From Euglena gracilis (taxonomy: Eukaryota; Euglenida; Euglenophyceae; Euglenales), in assembly GCA_039621445.1 (NCBI GenBank), contig CP154954.1, forward strand, positions 77,200,073-77,264,072: 64,000 nt of DNA. The letters run 5' to 3'. Under the pieces are notes generated by a model. That model was not told the origin of the DNA and did no database searches. It saw only the letters and a list, made by a program, of their open reading frames with translations. Both the position numbers and the translations under genes were made by a program. Shown one piece after another: positions 33,863 to 43,441 of this stretch. Every line of letters begins with the position of its first letter. The stretch's first letter is position 1.

Positions 33863-34853
33863 TATGCCCGATTTCCTTCTTGGACCAGGTTACCCCAGGT
33901 CCCGTCCGGATTTCAGACACAGTCCTGATCGGTTTCTGCTTTCCAGAACACGGATCTCTTTTCTCCACAGGGACGCAACCCAAGAACCCGAAAACGTGCA
34001 AAAGGTTTCCGCTTATCGCGGTTACCTATTAGCCGTTTCGGCTTGGGGGTGCGAAAAAACCCACTGTGGGAAACGGGGCTGGCAGGTTTCCTGACAAAGT
34101 GTCCCATCCACCCAGTTTGGGTGTGCCAAAGGCACGCGGGGTTGGTCAAGCGATTCGCTGAAAACCCGAGGGGAGAGGTGTGGAAGGGGGGGCAGGCTCC
34201 TATCCTGGTCATACCCGGATAGGGCTCCTAGGCGGTCATATCCGCACTAGGAAACAAAAGCCAACTTACAAAACCGACTGCCGGCGACAGCTTTGCGGGG
34301 GTGGGGGGAAAGCAGGGAGGAGAGGTGGGCTGGCTTAGGCCAGAACAGAATTTTTGCTGTCTGGCAGCCTTAAGGGGCCTCAGGGCCGAAAAGTGACAAG
34401 TTGGCCTATTATTACGGCGTGCGCGCTGTGTGCTGTGTGTCACTTAGCGGCTTGCCAGGTTTCCCGGCTGCCAAGGTCTTCACCGCAGCAGCTCTTTCAC
34501 GACGCAATAAGAGGCGATTACCTCTTGCAGACAGCTTCCGTCCGCATGGCCATTAGTAGAGGAGGTGGGGGGGGTGGGCTCTTGGATGCTTCCATCCAGA
34601 GCGCAGAGTGACACAGATTCATTCAGACCCAGGTTCATCCCAGGGCTGTTTAGCGATTTCCGCTACCGGTGTATATAGTATAAGGGGGGGTCCAGGCTCC
34701 ATAAAGGCGCTTACCTTGCATGGGCCTGGTAATGCCGTTTCGGTATTACATCCTTTCCAACCGCCAGTAATCATGGCGGGAGTCCAGGGGATATTCCACC
34801 AGGACAATTTGGAATTGTGGTGGTGGTGGCTTGTCTACGAGCCAGGTTTCTGG
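33863..34853 (-). other. El1 3' untranslated region
   Basis: About 1 kb without a supported gene. It is similar to El2 52,650-53,450 in the same position, for example TGCTGTCTGGCAG and GCCGAAAAGT (34,354-34,400 on plus against 52,935-52,978 on minus). The conserved stretch is thus inverted relative to the element between the two copies, which may reflect a rearrangement. Confidence 0.5.
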
Positions 34854-34856
34854 CTA

Positions 34857-35687
34857 TTTGTAGTCGAAGTCAGGTGCCACCCAGTCCCGAACCCATCCTT
34901 CGGGGACTGTGTGCTTGGTTGCACTCGCTCTTTCCGCGAGGAACCATTGCAGCTTCTCCCAGAATTTCCTGGGCACAGTGGCTGGCCAGATGAAGTGCTT
35001 CATCCGTGGGTGATTGTCTGACACCTGCGGGGCATTCCCCGGGTGGAAGTCAATCGGCACGTGATACGCACATTCCGCGCGGACTGTATGGGGTCGTAAT
35101 ACGGCCCCAAGCCAGTCTTTCCAGGTCATCCCGTGGTCATCGGGTGGCCATTGTGGCAGGCACCAGCGACCGTTTCGGTCCTGGGTAGTGAACAGGCGGA
35201 AAAATATCTTTTCCCTGTCCGCTGTCTCCCAGAGGTAAGGTAATCTTACCCCTGCCTCCTCAGCAGCGAGGCGTATCGCCCCACTGTCGATCTGCCACCC
35301 ACGGGCCATTCCCACGTGGCGGTAGTCGTCAAGCTTGAGGTTGGCGTATTTAAAAAAGTCCTTGTACTTTTTGTGCAAGGTGGAGTATTCCTCCAGTGGC
35401 TTCTGGGCACTTGGCACGATTGTGCGAACTGCGCCTTCCGCAGTTTGCCAGAAGGTACCTCGAAGGCAGTTGACGCAGAGTACTGGTACATTCGTACCAT
35501 CTCGCTCGGTGTAGCTAAAATTGTGCTTGTGGGTCCAACTGTCCACACATAACAAGGCGGCACAGTTGGGGATGTATACATCCTTGTGGAACGATTTCCG
35601 ATCGGCAGGGTTGCACACATGGACGCGGGGTAATCCCAAGTCAGGTGCACTGTTATACATCTTGTGGCATACAGTGCAAAGCCACAC
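34857..35687 (-). pseudogene. El1 ORF3, C-terminal Cys-rich part
   Basis: About 277 codons, related to the C-terminal half of ORF3 in El2: WLCTVCHKM aligns with WLCTACHRL, VPVLCVNCLRGTFW with IPVRCINCLQAEFW, and the tail WVRDWVAPDFDYK with YTQKWEYPDFDVD. Pairs C-x2-C are kept in both, which suggests metal binding. Function unknown; no signal peptide or membrane segment is visible. Separated from the N-terminal part (35,888-37,801) by stops and a frame change. Confidence 0.6.
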
Positions 35688-35887
35688 AAAACGGTTTTCC
35701 GTTGTTTTGTCGATGAGGAATTCCTCACCGAAGTATTGGGCTAAAACACGGGGGATCTAAAATTGTAAGAATTACAGATCACAATCTGATCAAAGGACCA
35801 TTTTTGGCCCTGACAGAACAGTGGCTCAATCCACCGGTTGAGGCATTGCTGAGTCCTCAGTTTGGGTCGATCATCATGTACCTGTTT

Positions 35888-37801
35888 TCAGGTCATGAAT
35901 CTCAGGATCATCCTGATTGATCGCATTCCAGTCGATGTCGACGACAACTCCGTCTTCCGAAGGTGTCTCGGCTGTTGAGGCACGGTATTTTCCCTGCCCC
36001 TTTGACGGAGGTTTCGGTTGTGAGGTTTTCCCATAGCCGGATGATGCGACGTGCGTGAATCCGTGTCCCGGGGTTTTATCCCCGAGAAGAGGATGCAGCA
36101 CTCTAGCCGCCAGCACCACCACCGCCTTTCGGTGGGGGATCTGATCACCAGATTTGGGTGCTGGATTGCAAGGGGCGGCGCCCGGCTTTGTTTTTGCCGG
36201 AGCCTTCGGACTTCCGGTTTCCGGAGTATCCGAGGGCCGCCGTTCGGCGTCGCGCTTGCTTGCCCAGGTGCGTGGTGACGCCTGGGACGGGGGTCTTCTC
36301 CCGACGCCGAGCGTCGTTGACCTCCAGCAGGGGTTTCCCGAGCTGAGGGTCGTCCTACGCGTTCCTTCGCGGCTTCCGTGGGTTTCCCAGGGGTAGCCGT
36401 GGGGGATGGTATAGGTGTAGGCTTGGCCGGCGCACTTCGCGCTGGTTGAGCCTGTGGTGGGGGCATGGACGTCCGCTCGGCCTGTTTTTCAGGCGCATGT
36501 GTCCGTGTGCCTTGGCGCTTCGTTGCAGTGGCTGCGGATATGCGCTGAGATGCGGGTTCATCCCGTGCCTCGGGTGGCGCTACCGGTGCTGATACAGGTT
36601 CATCCTGAACTGGCACGGTTGGTGTCGTCTCCACTGCCCTTGCTGTGTGTTCGCCTTCCGTCCGTGTCGCTTCCGACACTGGCGGTGGAGCCGCCGTTGG
36701 GGGAGGTTCATCCTCCACCATGGTTGCTGTGTCAGGTGTGTCCTCCGCCAGCTGGGCAGTTTCCGCCGCAGCTATGGAAGAACTGGCCGCAGTGCCACGT
36801 GGAGTGACAACTGCGATCGATGACCGCAAACCACCAAGTTCGCGTCCGCCCAGCGAGGTGCGCCGTTCAGGTCCTTCACCTGAAGTGTTCTCCTCCGCTG
36901 GCTCTTCTGTCGATGGGGTTTCCCCGGAAACAGGGAGCTTGAGGCGTAATACCTCAGGCGTGTGGGGTACCGTCGCCGGCGGGTTTTCCCGTGGAGGGGT
37001 CGGTACACCTGTCGTACTCAGTGAGGTGGGTGACTGTGGGTCAGGTGTCATTTCACCTGTCGGCGATCCTGGGCGCTGGGCAGTTTCTGCCACAGTGTCC
37101 AGCATCACGACCGATGGGCTACGGGTTTCCCATGCCGGAGGTTCTGCTGCTTGAGGTGCATCCTCGGCCATTGGGACCGTTTCTTCCTCCTCCCCCGCTT
37201 CCGGAGGGGAGTCCTCTGTGTGCAGTTGTGCTGCATTACGCGGGTCTTTTCCGCTCCTGTAGCACCCTTGTGCGTCTGACAGGCGGTAAAAGCTTATACT
37301 TTCACTCCTGTCAGAGTTGGGGTATGGGGGCGGCCACGACGCTCTCACCCAGCTTCCGGGTGGAGGTTGCGGCTCGTCGTCGTCGATCAGGCAAAGGTCT
37401 TCCCACTGCTGTCGACAATTCTCGTGCATGCCGTATTCTCCTGTGTCTTCCACGAAAGCGGGTAGCGGCAACGCATAACGAGGTTGTTTCCCCTCGTGTG
37501 CCGCGAAAAACATCTGGAAATCTTCCAAGATCAGGATGTTCCCGAACTGGGTATCCAGGTGCTCCTGGAGGCCGATTTCAGCCTCATGCCAATCCGGCCG
37601 CAGGTTCATCCTGCGTTGGTCTGGATCATTGGGTTTGGCGTCCACCTCGGTGTATCCCCGAGGTAACCACCTTCTGTGGATATCCACATCAGCGGTCATG
37701 TATTCCAGGTAATAGATGTACACCTCCAGGACGTAGGTAATCCACGCCCTGTGCCAGTATTGTTGTAGCAGAAATATTTTCTGCCGGTGCTGTTTCAGCA
37801 C
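35888..37801 (-). pseudogene. El1 ORF3, N-terminal domain and Pro/Thr/Ala-rich linker
   Basis: An open frame of about 637 codons; its first codon is not ATG, so the start is uncertain. Residues 1-150 look folded and helical (LLQQYWHRAWITYVLEVYIYYLEYM, shown here as two overlapping motifs YWHRAWITYVLEV and VYIYYLEYM; FGNILILEDFQMFF). Residues about 170-560 are a disordered linker rich in Pro, Glu, Thr and Ala, followed by a basic stretch. The linker is similar in style to the one in El2's ORF3, but El2 lacks the N-terminal domain. The role is unknown. The position between integrase and the 3' LTR is where some LTR elements carry env, but nothing here looks like an envelope protein. Confidence 0.55.
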
Positions 37802-38119
37802 CTTTCGGTCTTGCGTTCCGATATTGGAATTCGGGCACTGATGCAGGAGGAATCTCCTGGTCGGCTGGCTGCCGGCATTCTCGGCAGTCGGAGGCGGTTT
37901 TCCGCGTTCTCCGAAACCTCAGAATTCAACAATATGTGAACTTCCTTGCAAAACTGGCATTCCAGTTTGTACCGCTGGCACCGCAGTGCAGTGTGCAATT
38001 GCGCAACCCGAGTACCGCAAGGATGAATTGCTGGAAGTGGCCACCCCCCCCCCCACCCCACCGACCCCAGCCCACAATTGTGGGTATTAACACACCAACA
38101 CACATGGCGTCCATAGAAA
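37802..38119 (-). other. El1 spacer between ORF3 and the bidirectional region
   Basis: No clear gene. The minus strand has a short Cys-containing stretch (CQRYKLECQFCKE), and a C-run occurs at about 38,045-38,056. Confidence 0.4.
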
Positions 38120-38641
38120 ATGCAGATCTCTGCTGCAAATGCAGATTTCCACAAATATCTACTCGCATTTTTGTTGAACGATCACTGCAAACGTTTTTTC
38201 TACAGTGCCGAACTTCATGCGTTTGAAGGATACCCTCACTCGAATGAAGTTGTCCTGGACCGGATGCCCGGTTTCTGGAAGCTGTGGTTCTGGTTGGGAT
38301 ACCCCTGCCAGAATTTCGGCATTTTTACCGACCGAAACGGTCTGACGTACATCGGTTGTATGAATACGTGTGAAGACGACGAAACATTCGTCGCACAGCT
38401 GAAGGAAATCTTCACGCACATGTATTCCGTCGGAGCACTGGGAATACAGTGGAAGTATTACCCCCTGCCGGAGAAACTCCAGGCGCAGGCCTCGGTAATG
38501 TTCACGTGCAATCTCCAAGTATACTTGGACAGCATGTATGGCACGCTGTTCAAGGTGCTGGACGTCGACCTCGCGTACCCCCATGATACCGCCCGGGGTC
38601 GGTACTGTGGGATGGTTGGGTTGTTGGTTATAAGTTGGTAA
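38120..38641 (+). CDS. Possible antisense ORF in El1 (173 aa), unknown
   Basis: Starts with ATG at 38,120 and runs against the direction of El1. It is rich in aromatic residues and Cys (MPGFWKLWFWLGYPCQNF, GCMNTCEDDETFVAQLKE). Codon composition looks coding. However, the minus strand over the same bases is also open with coding-like composition and lies in the sense of the element, so at most one is likely to be real. I cannot decide between them from this copy alone. Confidence 0.3.
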   Translation: MQISAANADFHKYLLAFLLNDHCKRFFYSAELHAFEGYPHSNEVVLDRMPGFWKLWFWLGYPCQNFGIFTDRNGLTYIGCMNTCEDDETFVAQLKEIFTHMYSVGALGIQWKYYPLPEKLQAQASVMFTCNLQVYLDSMYGTLFKVLDVDLAYPHDTARGRYCGMVGLLVISW

Positions 38642-38749
38642 GGCAAACCGCTTGAGTGAAAAATAATAAAAAGTCTGCGGAAAGAAAGAATGATAAGAAC
38701 CAATGATCAAAAGAAGAGAAAACAACATGAGTTTACCATGCTGTCTCAA
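38159..38749 (-). CDS. Possible sense ORF after El1 integrase, unknown
   Basis: Minus-strand frame following the integrase stop. A TTTCCGCAG acceptor-like site (about 38,678-38,686 on plus) precedes the coding-like part: HLEQRAIHAVQVYLEIAREH and DGIHVREDFLQLCDECFVVF look like helical, folded sequence. It may be an N-terminal exon or a separate small protein upstream of ORF3. It overlaps the antisense ORF completely. El2 has no counterpart because this part is deleted there. Confidence 0.4.
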   Translation of the reverse strand: MRQHGKLMLFSLLLIIGSYHSFFPQTFYYFSLKRFALPTYNQQPNHPTVPTPGGIMGVREVDVQHLEQRAIHAVQVYLEIAREHYRGLRLEFLRQGVILPLYSQCSDGIHVREDFLQLCDECFVVFTRIHTTDVRQTVSVGKNAEILAGVSQPEPQLPETGHPVQDNFIRVRVSFKRMKFGTVEKTFAVIVQQKCE

Positions 38750-39886
38750 AAATTTGTCATGGAAACATCAATGTTATGCTTCTTGTTCCACAGCTTCCAA
38801 TCTTGCTGGACATACCCAACAAAACTGGTTGCTGGCTCCCAAGGGTCCTCCTCGGGCCCATACCCTTTCCAGCGGACTTTCCAAAGGTGCATACCTTTGT
38901 CGATTTTGTGCTCGATAATTTTATCGACTACAAATTCGTCCATCTCAGGAAATCTGGAACGGGGTTTGAAGTGCAGACACGAGATGGGTTTCCCATCCGG
39001 TGGCGACAGGTATGGTTTTAAATCGTCCATATGAACGTCATGAACACCATTCGGTAATGCAACCTTGTAACGCCTGCTGGTACCTAGCCTTTCTAGGTTT
39101 TCACAGGGGCCGAGCCAGAGGAGGTCCAGCTTGGAAGACTGCATGCGAGTACGGCTTTTCCGCACCCACACGTGGTCACCGGGATTATACACAGGTGACT
39201 TGAAATTCTGCAAAAACGATTTCCGTTTAGTTGCATGAATATCATTCACGCGCTTCTGGACTGCAGAACGTAGATTTTCTACTTCCGCAAACCAGGTTTC
39301 GCAACTGACACTCGTTCGGGCGGGTCTCTCCGAAGGGACATCCCCTATGGCCGGAGGGTCCCGTCCGAAAACTAATTTATAGGGGGAGTGTGGTAAAACC
39401 AACCCTGGTAAGGTATTGATATAAAACAAAGAACATGGTAGCACTGATATCCAGTTGCTGCGCGAGTCACCCAGTGAAAGGCGAAGCGTATTCACGACCG
39501 ATTTCATGGCTGCCTCGGCTCTAACGTTGCCTTTGGGTCGGCGTATAATGGAAAAACGTTGCTCGATTCCGAGTAAACCACACAAAGTGGTGAAAAACCT
39601 TGAAGAAATCAAATGGTCTTGATCACTCACGATTTCATTCGGTAAACCCATTAAGCAAATGCATTTTTCCAAAAAATATAGCTGCTAAACTTTGGCCAGT
39701 CAACCCTAACTTCTGGCATGGACTGGCTACAATGTACCCACTCAGCCTGCAGATGACAACAAAAACGTAATCGTAAATTTTGTTGTACGTTTCCTTTGCA
39801 CGGTTCTAATTCCCGAAAATCCATGCAGAGTGATGTAAAAATGCCAGGGGGTACGGGGAAAAAGTCCATCGTACCAGGGGGGGTAC
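38750..39886 (-). pseudogene. El1 integrase, catalytic core to chromodomain
   Basis: Begins at the El2 insertion (PPGTMDFFPVPPG), then after a frame change near 39,660 continues through NEIVSDQDHL and GNVRAEAAM (second Asp and Glu of the DDE triad), the C-terminal DNA-binding part (GDHVWVRKSR, WLGPCENLERLG) and a complete chromodomain (DEFVVDKIIEHKID, VRWKGYGPEEDPWEP). Chromodomains direct integration to histone marks in chromoviruses. The upstream zinc-binding part is at 53,906-54,484. Confidence 0.88.
39882..39886. other. El2 target-site duplication, left copy
   Basis: GGTAC precedes the El2 5' LTR and is repeated exactly at 53,901-53,905. Confidence 0.88.
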
Positions 39887-40316
39887 TGTGTACCAGGCAG
39901 CCGTAAGGCCATGGTACTGTGTATGTAGGTATAAGCCTACGGCCAGATATAGCTCTGAGCCCCATACACAGTACTATGCCTGGTGGTATTCCTACAGATG
40001 GCCAACGGCCTGAATTAGGAGTACCAAAGCCTAATTCTGGTTCTCCTCTCCACAGGTGGTATTCTTTTCTTTCCATTTTTGTCTTTGCAAGACTTGATTT
40101 CCAAGTTTGCTTTTTCACGTTTTGAAGTCCTGAAAGGACACTTGTCACTTTCCTGGTCCGTAGCCCATAGGGCTTCTACCCTGTCTTGTGCTCTGCCTCT
40201 TAATTGGGGAAAAGGGCGAACAACTTTTATATTATTCTTTTCAATTTTTCCTGTTACTCCAACTTTTTCCTTTTGCGCACCAAAGGGCGAAAGCGAGGAA
40301 AGGTTGGACGTACACT
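39887..40316 (+). repeat. El2 5' LTR
   Basis: TGTGTACCAGGC to GGACGTACACT. It contains strong hairpins (GTAGGTATAAGCCTAC at 39,925-39,940; GTCCTGAAAGGAC at about 40,129) and a TATATTATT stretch at about 40,229 that may serve as promoter. Confidence 0.93.
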
Positions 40317-40342
40317 TGGTAGCAGTTTAGGTTTTTCGATCC
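40317..40342 (+). other. El2 primer-binding site (initiator Met tRNA-like)
   Basis: Begins directly after the LTR with TGGTAGCAG, complementary to a tRNA 3' end CTGCTACCA; the implied A1-U72 pair is a mark of eukaryotic initiator tRNAs. Further on, TTTCGATCC matches the complement of the initiator-specific T-loop AUCGAAA. El1 has TGGTAGCAGATTTAGG at the same place. Confidence 0.7.
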
Positions 40343-40578
40343 TTTTGACCGCAAACGGTCGTGTGGTGCCCCGCCTATAGGCGACCACAGGCACTACAAG
40401 CCGTTTCCGGCCAAAGCCGTACGCACGGACACGTCCTCTGACGGTTCGCAGTATACGCTGCTTCAAACCTCAGAGTTCGGGTCTCTGCTTACTTTTTACA
40501 CTATCCCCTCTTTTTGCACTTGTTTCTGCATTTTACCCCACAATCCACACTTGGTTTTTGCGTTTTTGCCTTAAAAAT
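40343..40578 (+). other. El2 leader
   Basis: Untranslated leader between the primer site and the first gag ATG; no gene. Hairpin-rich, for example near 40,365-40,400 (CCTATAGG within a longer inverted stretch). Confidence 0.5.
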
Positions 40579-42370
40579 GCAGAGCACAACTCCCATCGAC
40601 TACGCTGCATTGATTAATTCACTTCGTGGACTTGAACATGCAGCACCATTGACCAGCTCTAATGAGCATTCACAACCCCATAGGGGTATTCCCACATTGA
40701 TCCATTCCAAAGGTAATCCTCCTTCCCCGCGTGTGTCACACCTATCGGTGTCTGTGTCGAGTAATCCTCCCCCCGCCCAATGGGCATCCCCACACCTATC
40801 GGTGTCAAGCTCTATAGAGCAACCCCATGCCCAACAGGCACAACCCCTTTTGTTGGAAAGCCGATCGGCTACCACCCATTCTGCCAGCGAGATCTCGCAC
40901 TGGTGCCGATAGGCACATTTGACTCTGAGGCGGATACGCCACGGCAAATTTTTGTTGAGGGTGGGTTAGAAACACCATGTTTCTTTCAGCCCCCCCCTGT
41001 GCTTCCCCCCACAAGTCCGATTGGACAATTGCCCGCACCACCCGATACGGGTTCTTTTCCGGCATTGCCATGGCATCCGGAGATGCGTTTGACAGTTCCG
41101 GCTTATACAAGTCCCACAGAGTCCATGAGCAGTGATGCGGAAGAGTTGGAAAATATTTCCCCTCAACCCATCACCGTCATTCAGCGCATAGTCGCAAATC
41201 TTCCAGTGGACCACCCGCTAACGCGGCAAATTTCCCATGTCCACACTTGTGTAGCAGATTGCGCTATGACACTTAACAAGGTTTTGGATTTTGATGAGAA
41301 CAACCAAAAGGTTGTAGAGCACAAGCTCAATTACCTTTGGAGTTATGTGCGTGATGTTGGTCAATATTGCCAAACAAACTTTCAATCCACCAATGTGGAC
41401 CTAGCAACTTTGCGACAAGGTTTAGACACACATTTGCAGGCATATTTGCCACAACACTTCCAAAAAGTGAGTGAAGCCATGTGTGAAACACAATCCCGCA
41501 ATGATGCGATTTTCTCCAACATGCAACATAGTTTGCAAGCTTTGTCTCATCAATTGGAGCCAATTTTACACAATTGCAGCAAAAGTTGCAAGAGCCCCCC
41601 ATCAAAAATCCCGATTTGGGACAATTTATTACCATGGAGCAATTCTCCACACTTGCAACCGCATTTCAGGAAGCGCAACAGCGCATTTTCCAACTGAGCG
41701 GTGATTCCGCGAATTTTGCCAACTTTTCTGCACAAGCCAATGAAAGTTTTGCCCCCCGCACGTATGTGCAACAATTGGAGGAAAGACTTTCCCGATTGGA
41801 GCAGAAATCTTGCCATTGTGGTGAGATTCCCGCTGAAATTGCAAGTTTTCACACCCAAATCGCGAATATCGCGAGTAGGATTGAGAATTTGCAACAACAG
41901 TGGCAAAATGACACAATGGAATTCCGAACCGCAATCGCGGATTTGCAAAACCGCAATGCGGCAACCCGTGCACCAACACCGGATATTAGTGGACTCAAAG
42001 CCACCCTGTCCGATTTGCACAAACAGTTACAACAAGATGTTGGTAACATTGAAGCCTCATTGGCTAAGTTGCACACCCGCTATGCGGAAGTAGCTGGTAG
42101 GATCCCGGATGTTACCAGCATTCAAACCGCGATAGCGGATTTGCGCAAACGCATGCAAGAAATGACCACAACAATGCTTCAGGTGCAATCATCACCCCAA
42201 GGCACATTGCCGTTATCAACACCTACCCCCACACTCCCAAAAATACACTTGGACAAGGTTTGCGCTGAAATGTGCGCGGAAAATCACCAAATCATGCAAG
42301 GATTTTGTGACAGTCTTATGAACACCGAGGGGAAGGGGGGGGGGTGGGGGGGAAGGGGAAAGGGGAAACG
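40579..42370 (+). pseudogene. El2 gag, N-terminal coiled-coil region (two frameshifts)
   Basis: Starts at ATG 40,579 with MQSTTP, the same first residues as the El1 gag remnant at 59,683. Coding continues through three frames: to about 40,900, then 40,900-41,560, then 41,560-42,370. Shifts occur near CACTGGTGCC (about 40,895) and near a missing base before AATTTTACAC (about 41,565). After a Ser/Pro-rich start the protein is long and helical, with repeated heptad-like stretches (YVQQLEERLSRLEQK, IASRIENLQQQWQND, LKATLSDLHKQLQQD), so it is probably coiled coil. It ends in a Gly/Lys-rich segment at an intron-like donor. Confidence 0.6.
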
Positions 42371-42557
42371 GTGATGTGTGATGAATGATGTGTGTGAACA
42401 TTGATTTTGTTGATGAATGTTGATGGAATTGTGTGATTTTTTTGCTGATTTTGATTGATTGTGGAAATTTGGATGTGAATGTTTGAATCGATGATGGTGT
42501 GATGATGTTGTGAATTGATTTTGATGATTGTGAATGTGATGTTGGTTTTTGAAACAG
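42371..42557 (+). other. Intron-like sequence inside El2 gag
   Basis: Starts GTGATGTGTG after AAACG and ends TTTTTGAAACAG. It is T/G-rich, full of TGAT words, has stops in all frames and lacks the GC-rich coding style on either side. Removing it would join the coiled-coil part to the next gag segment. Introns are rare in retrotransposons because reverse transcription of spliced RNA removes them. Confidence 0.45.
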
Positions 42558-43441
42558 GATGTCACAAACTGCAAATGTCATATACCACGCTATCCGCGCA
42601 AGTTTCTGTCTTGATGGAACAGCCAATGGCTGAAAAAGTCAAAAGTCCGTATTCGGACCACCCCACCAAGCCATCTCCACAATTGGAGGCCATTTCCAGT
42701 GCGATGCGCACTTTGGTGACAAGAGTACAGGAATTGGACACTGGTTTTGGTGCAATTTCGCACGATTTTCAGTCAATTTCTGACAAAATCCCGCTTTTGG
42801 ATGAACTACCCTCATACCGTAAGCGGATTAAGCGTTTGCAGGAGGATGTGGGTCGGATAACCGACAATTGGCAGGTTGTTGACCATTTGGAGCAAAGTGT
42901 GCATGAATTTGCAACAAATTTGGACCAAATTCACGCACAACTGCGTTCCATCCACCAAAACCCGCAATCGGGTATGGTTGGCACACTTGCCGCATCTTCC
43001 AGCTCCAAAAGCGCTATTCGCGCACCAATTCCCGAGTCCACAGGCACATTGCCACCAAATCGCGTTTCCGCTCATGCGGTGGTTCCCCCACTAGCATTAC
43101 CAGTCCCAATGGATGAGTTTTCGGATGATGAGTCGGGTTTTCAAGCGAAAACCAGACCCACCCCCCTCTTAAATCAAGAGATTCGGGAATCCGAACTCAT
43201 TCGTGGTATGATCCGCACCCCCTCACCGGGTATTGGTCATACCTCCCAAATTCGCTTAGTAGCACCAATGGTGCAACCATGTGATACCTCACCCCCACAT
43301 GCGCAACCGCATCACCATTCGCACAATCGCGATTCCCCAAATGTGCATGGTACCTATGGTACATTAAGTGGTATGTTCCATGCGCAATCGCAAAATAACC
43401 CGAACAATACCCTTGTAATAACCCTTGTAATACCCTTGTAA
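42558..43441 (+). pseudogene. El2 gag, middle region
   Basis: An open frame with further helical segments (YRKRIKRLQEDVGRITDNW, LEQSVHEFATNLDQIHAQL) and then a Pro/Ser/His-rich linker. It ends in a tandem AATACCCTTGTAAT microrepeat (about 43,405-43,440), where the frame slips by one base; the next gag segment is open from 43,399 in another frame. Confidence 0.55.

Noticed and set aside
40754-40947. Minus-strand frames over El2 gag
   Set aside because: Shadow frames; the plus strand matches the gag start shared with El1.
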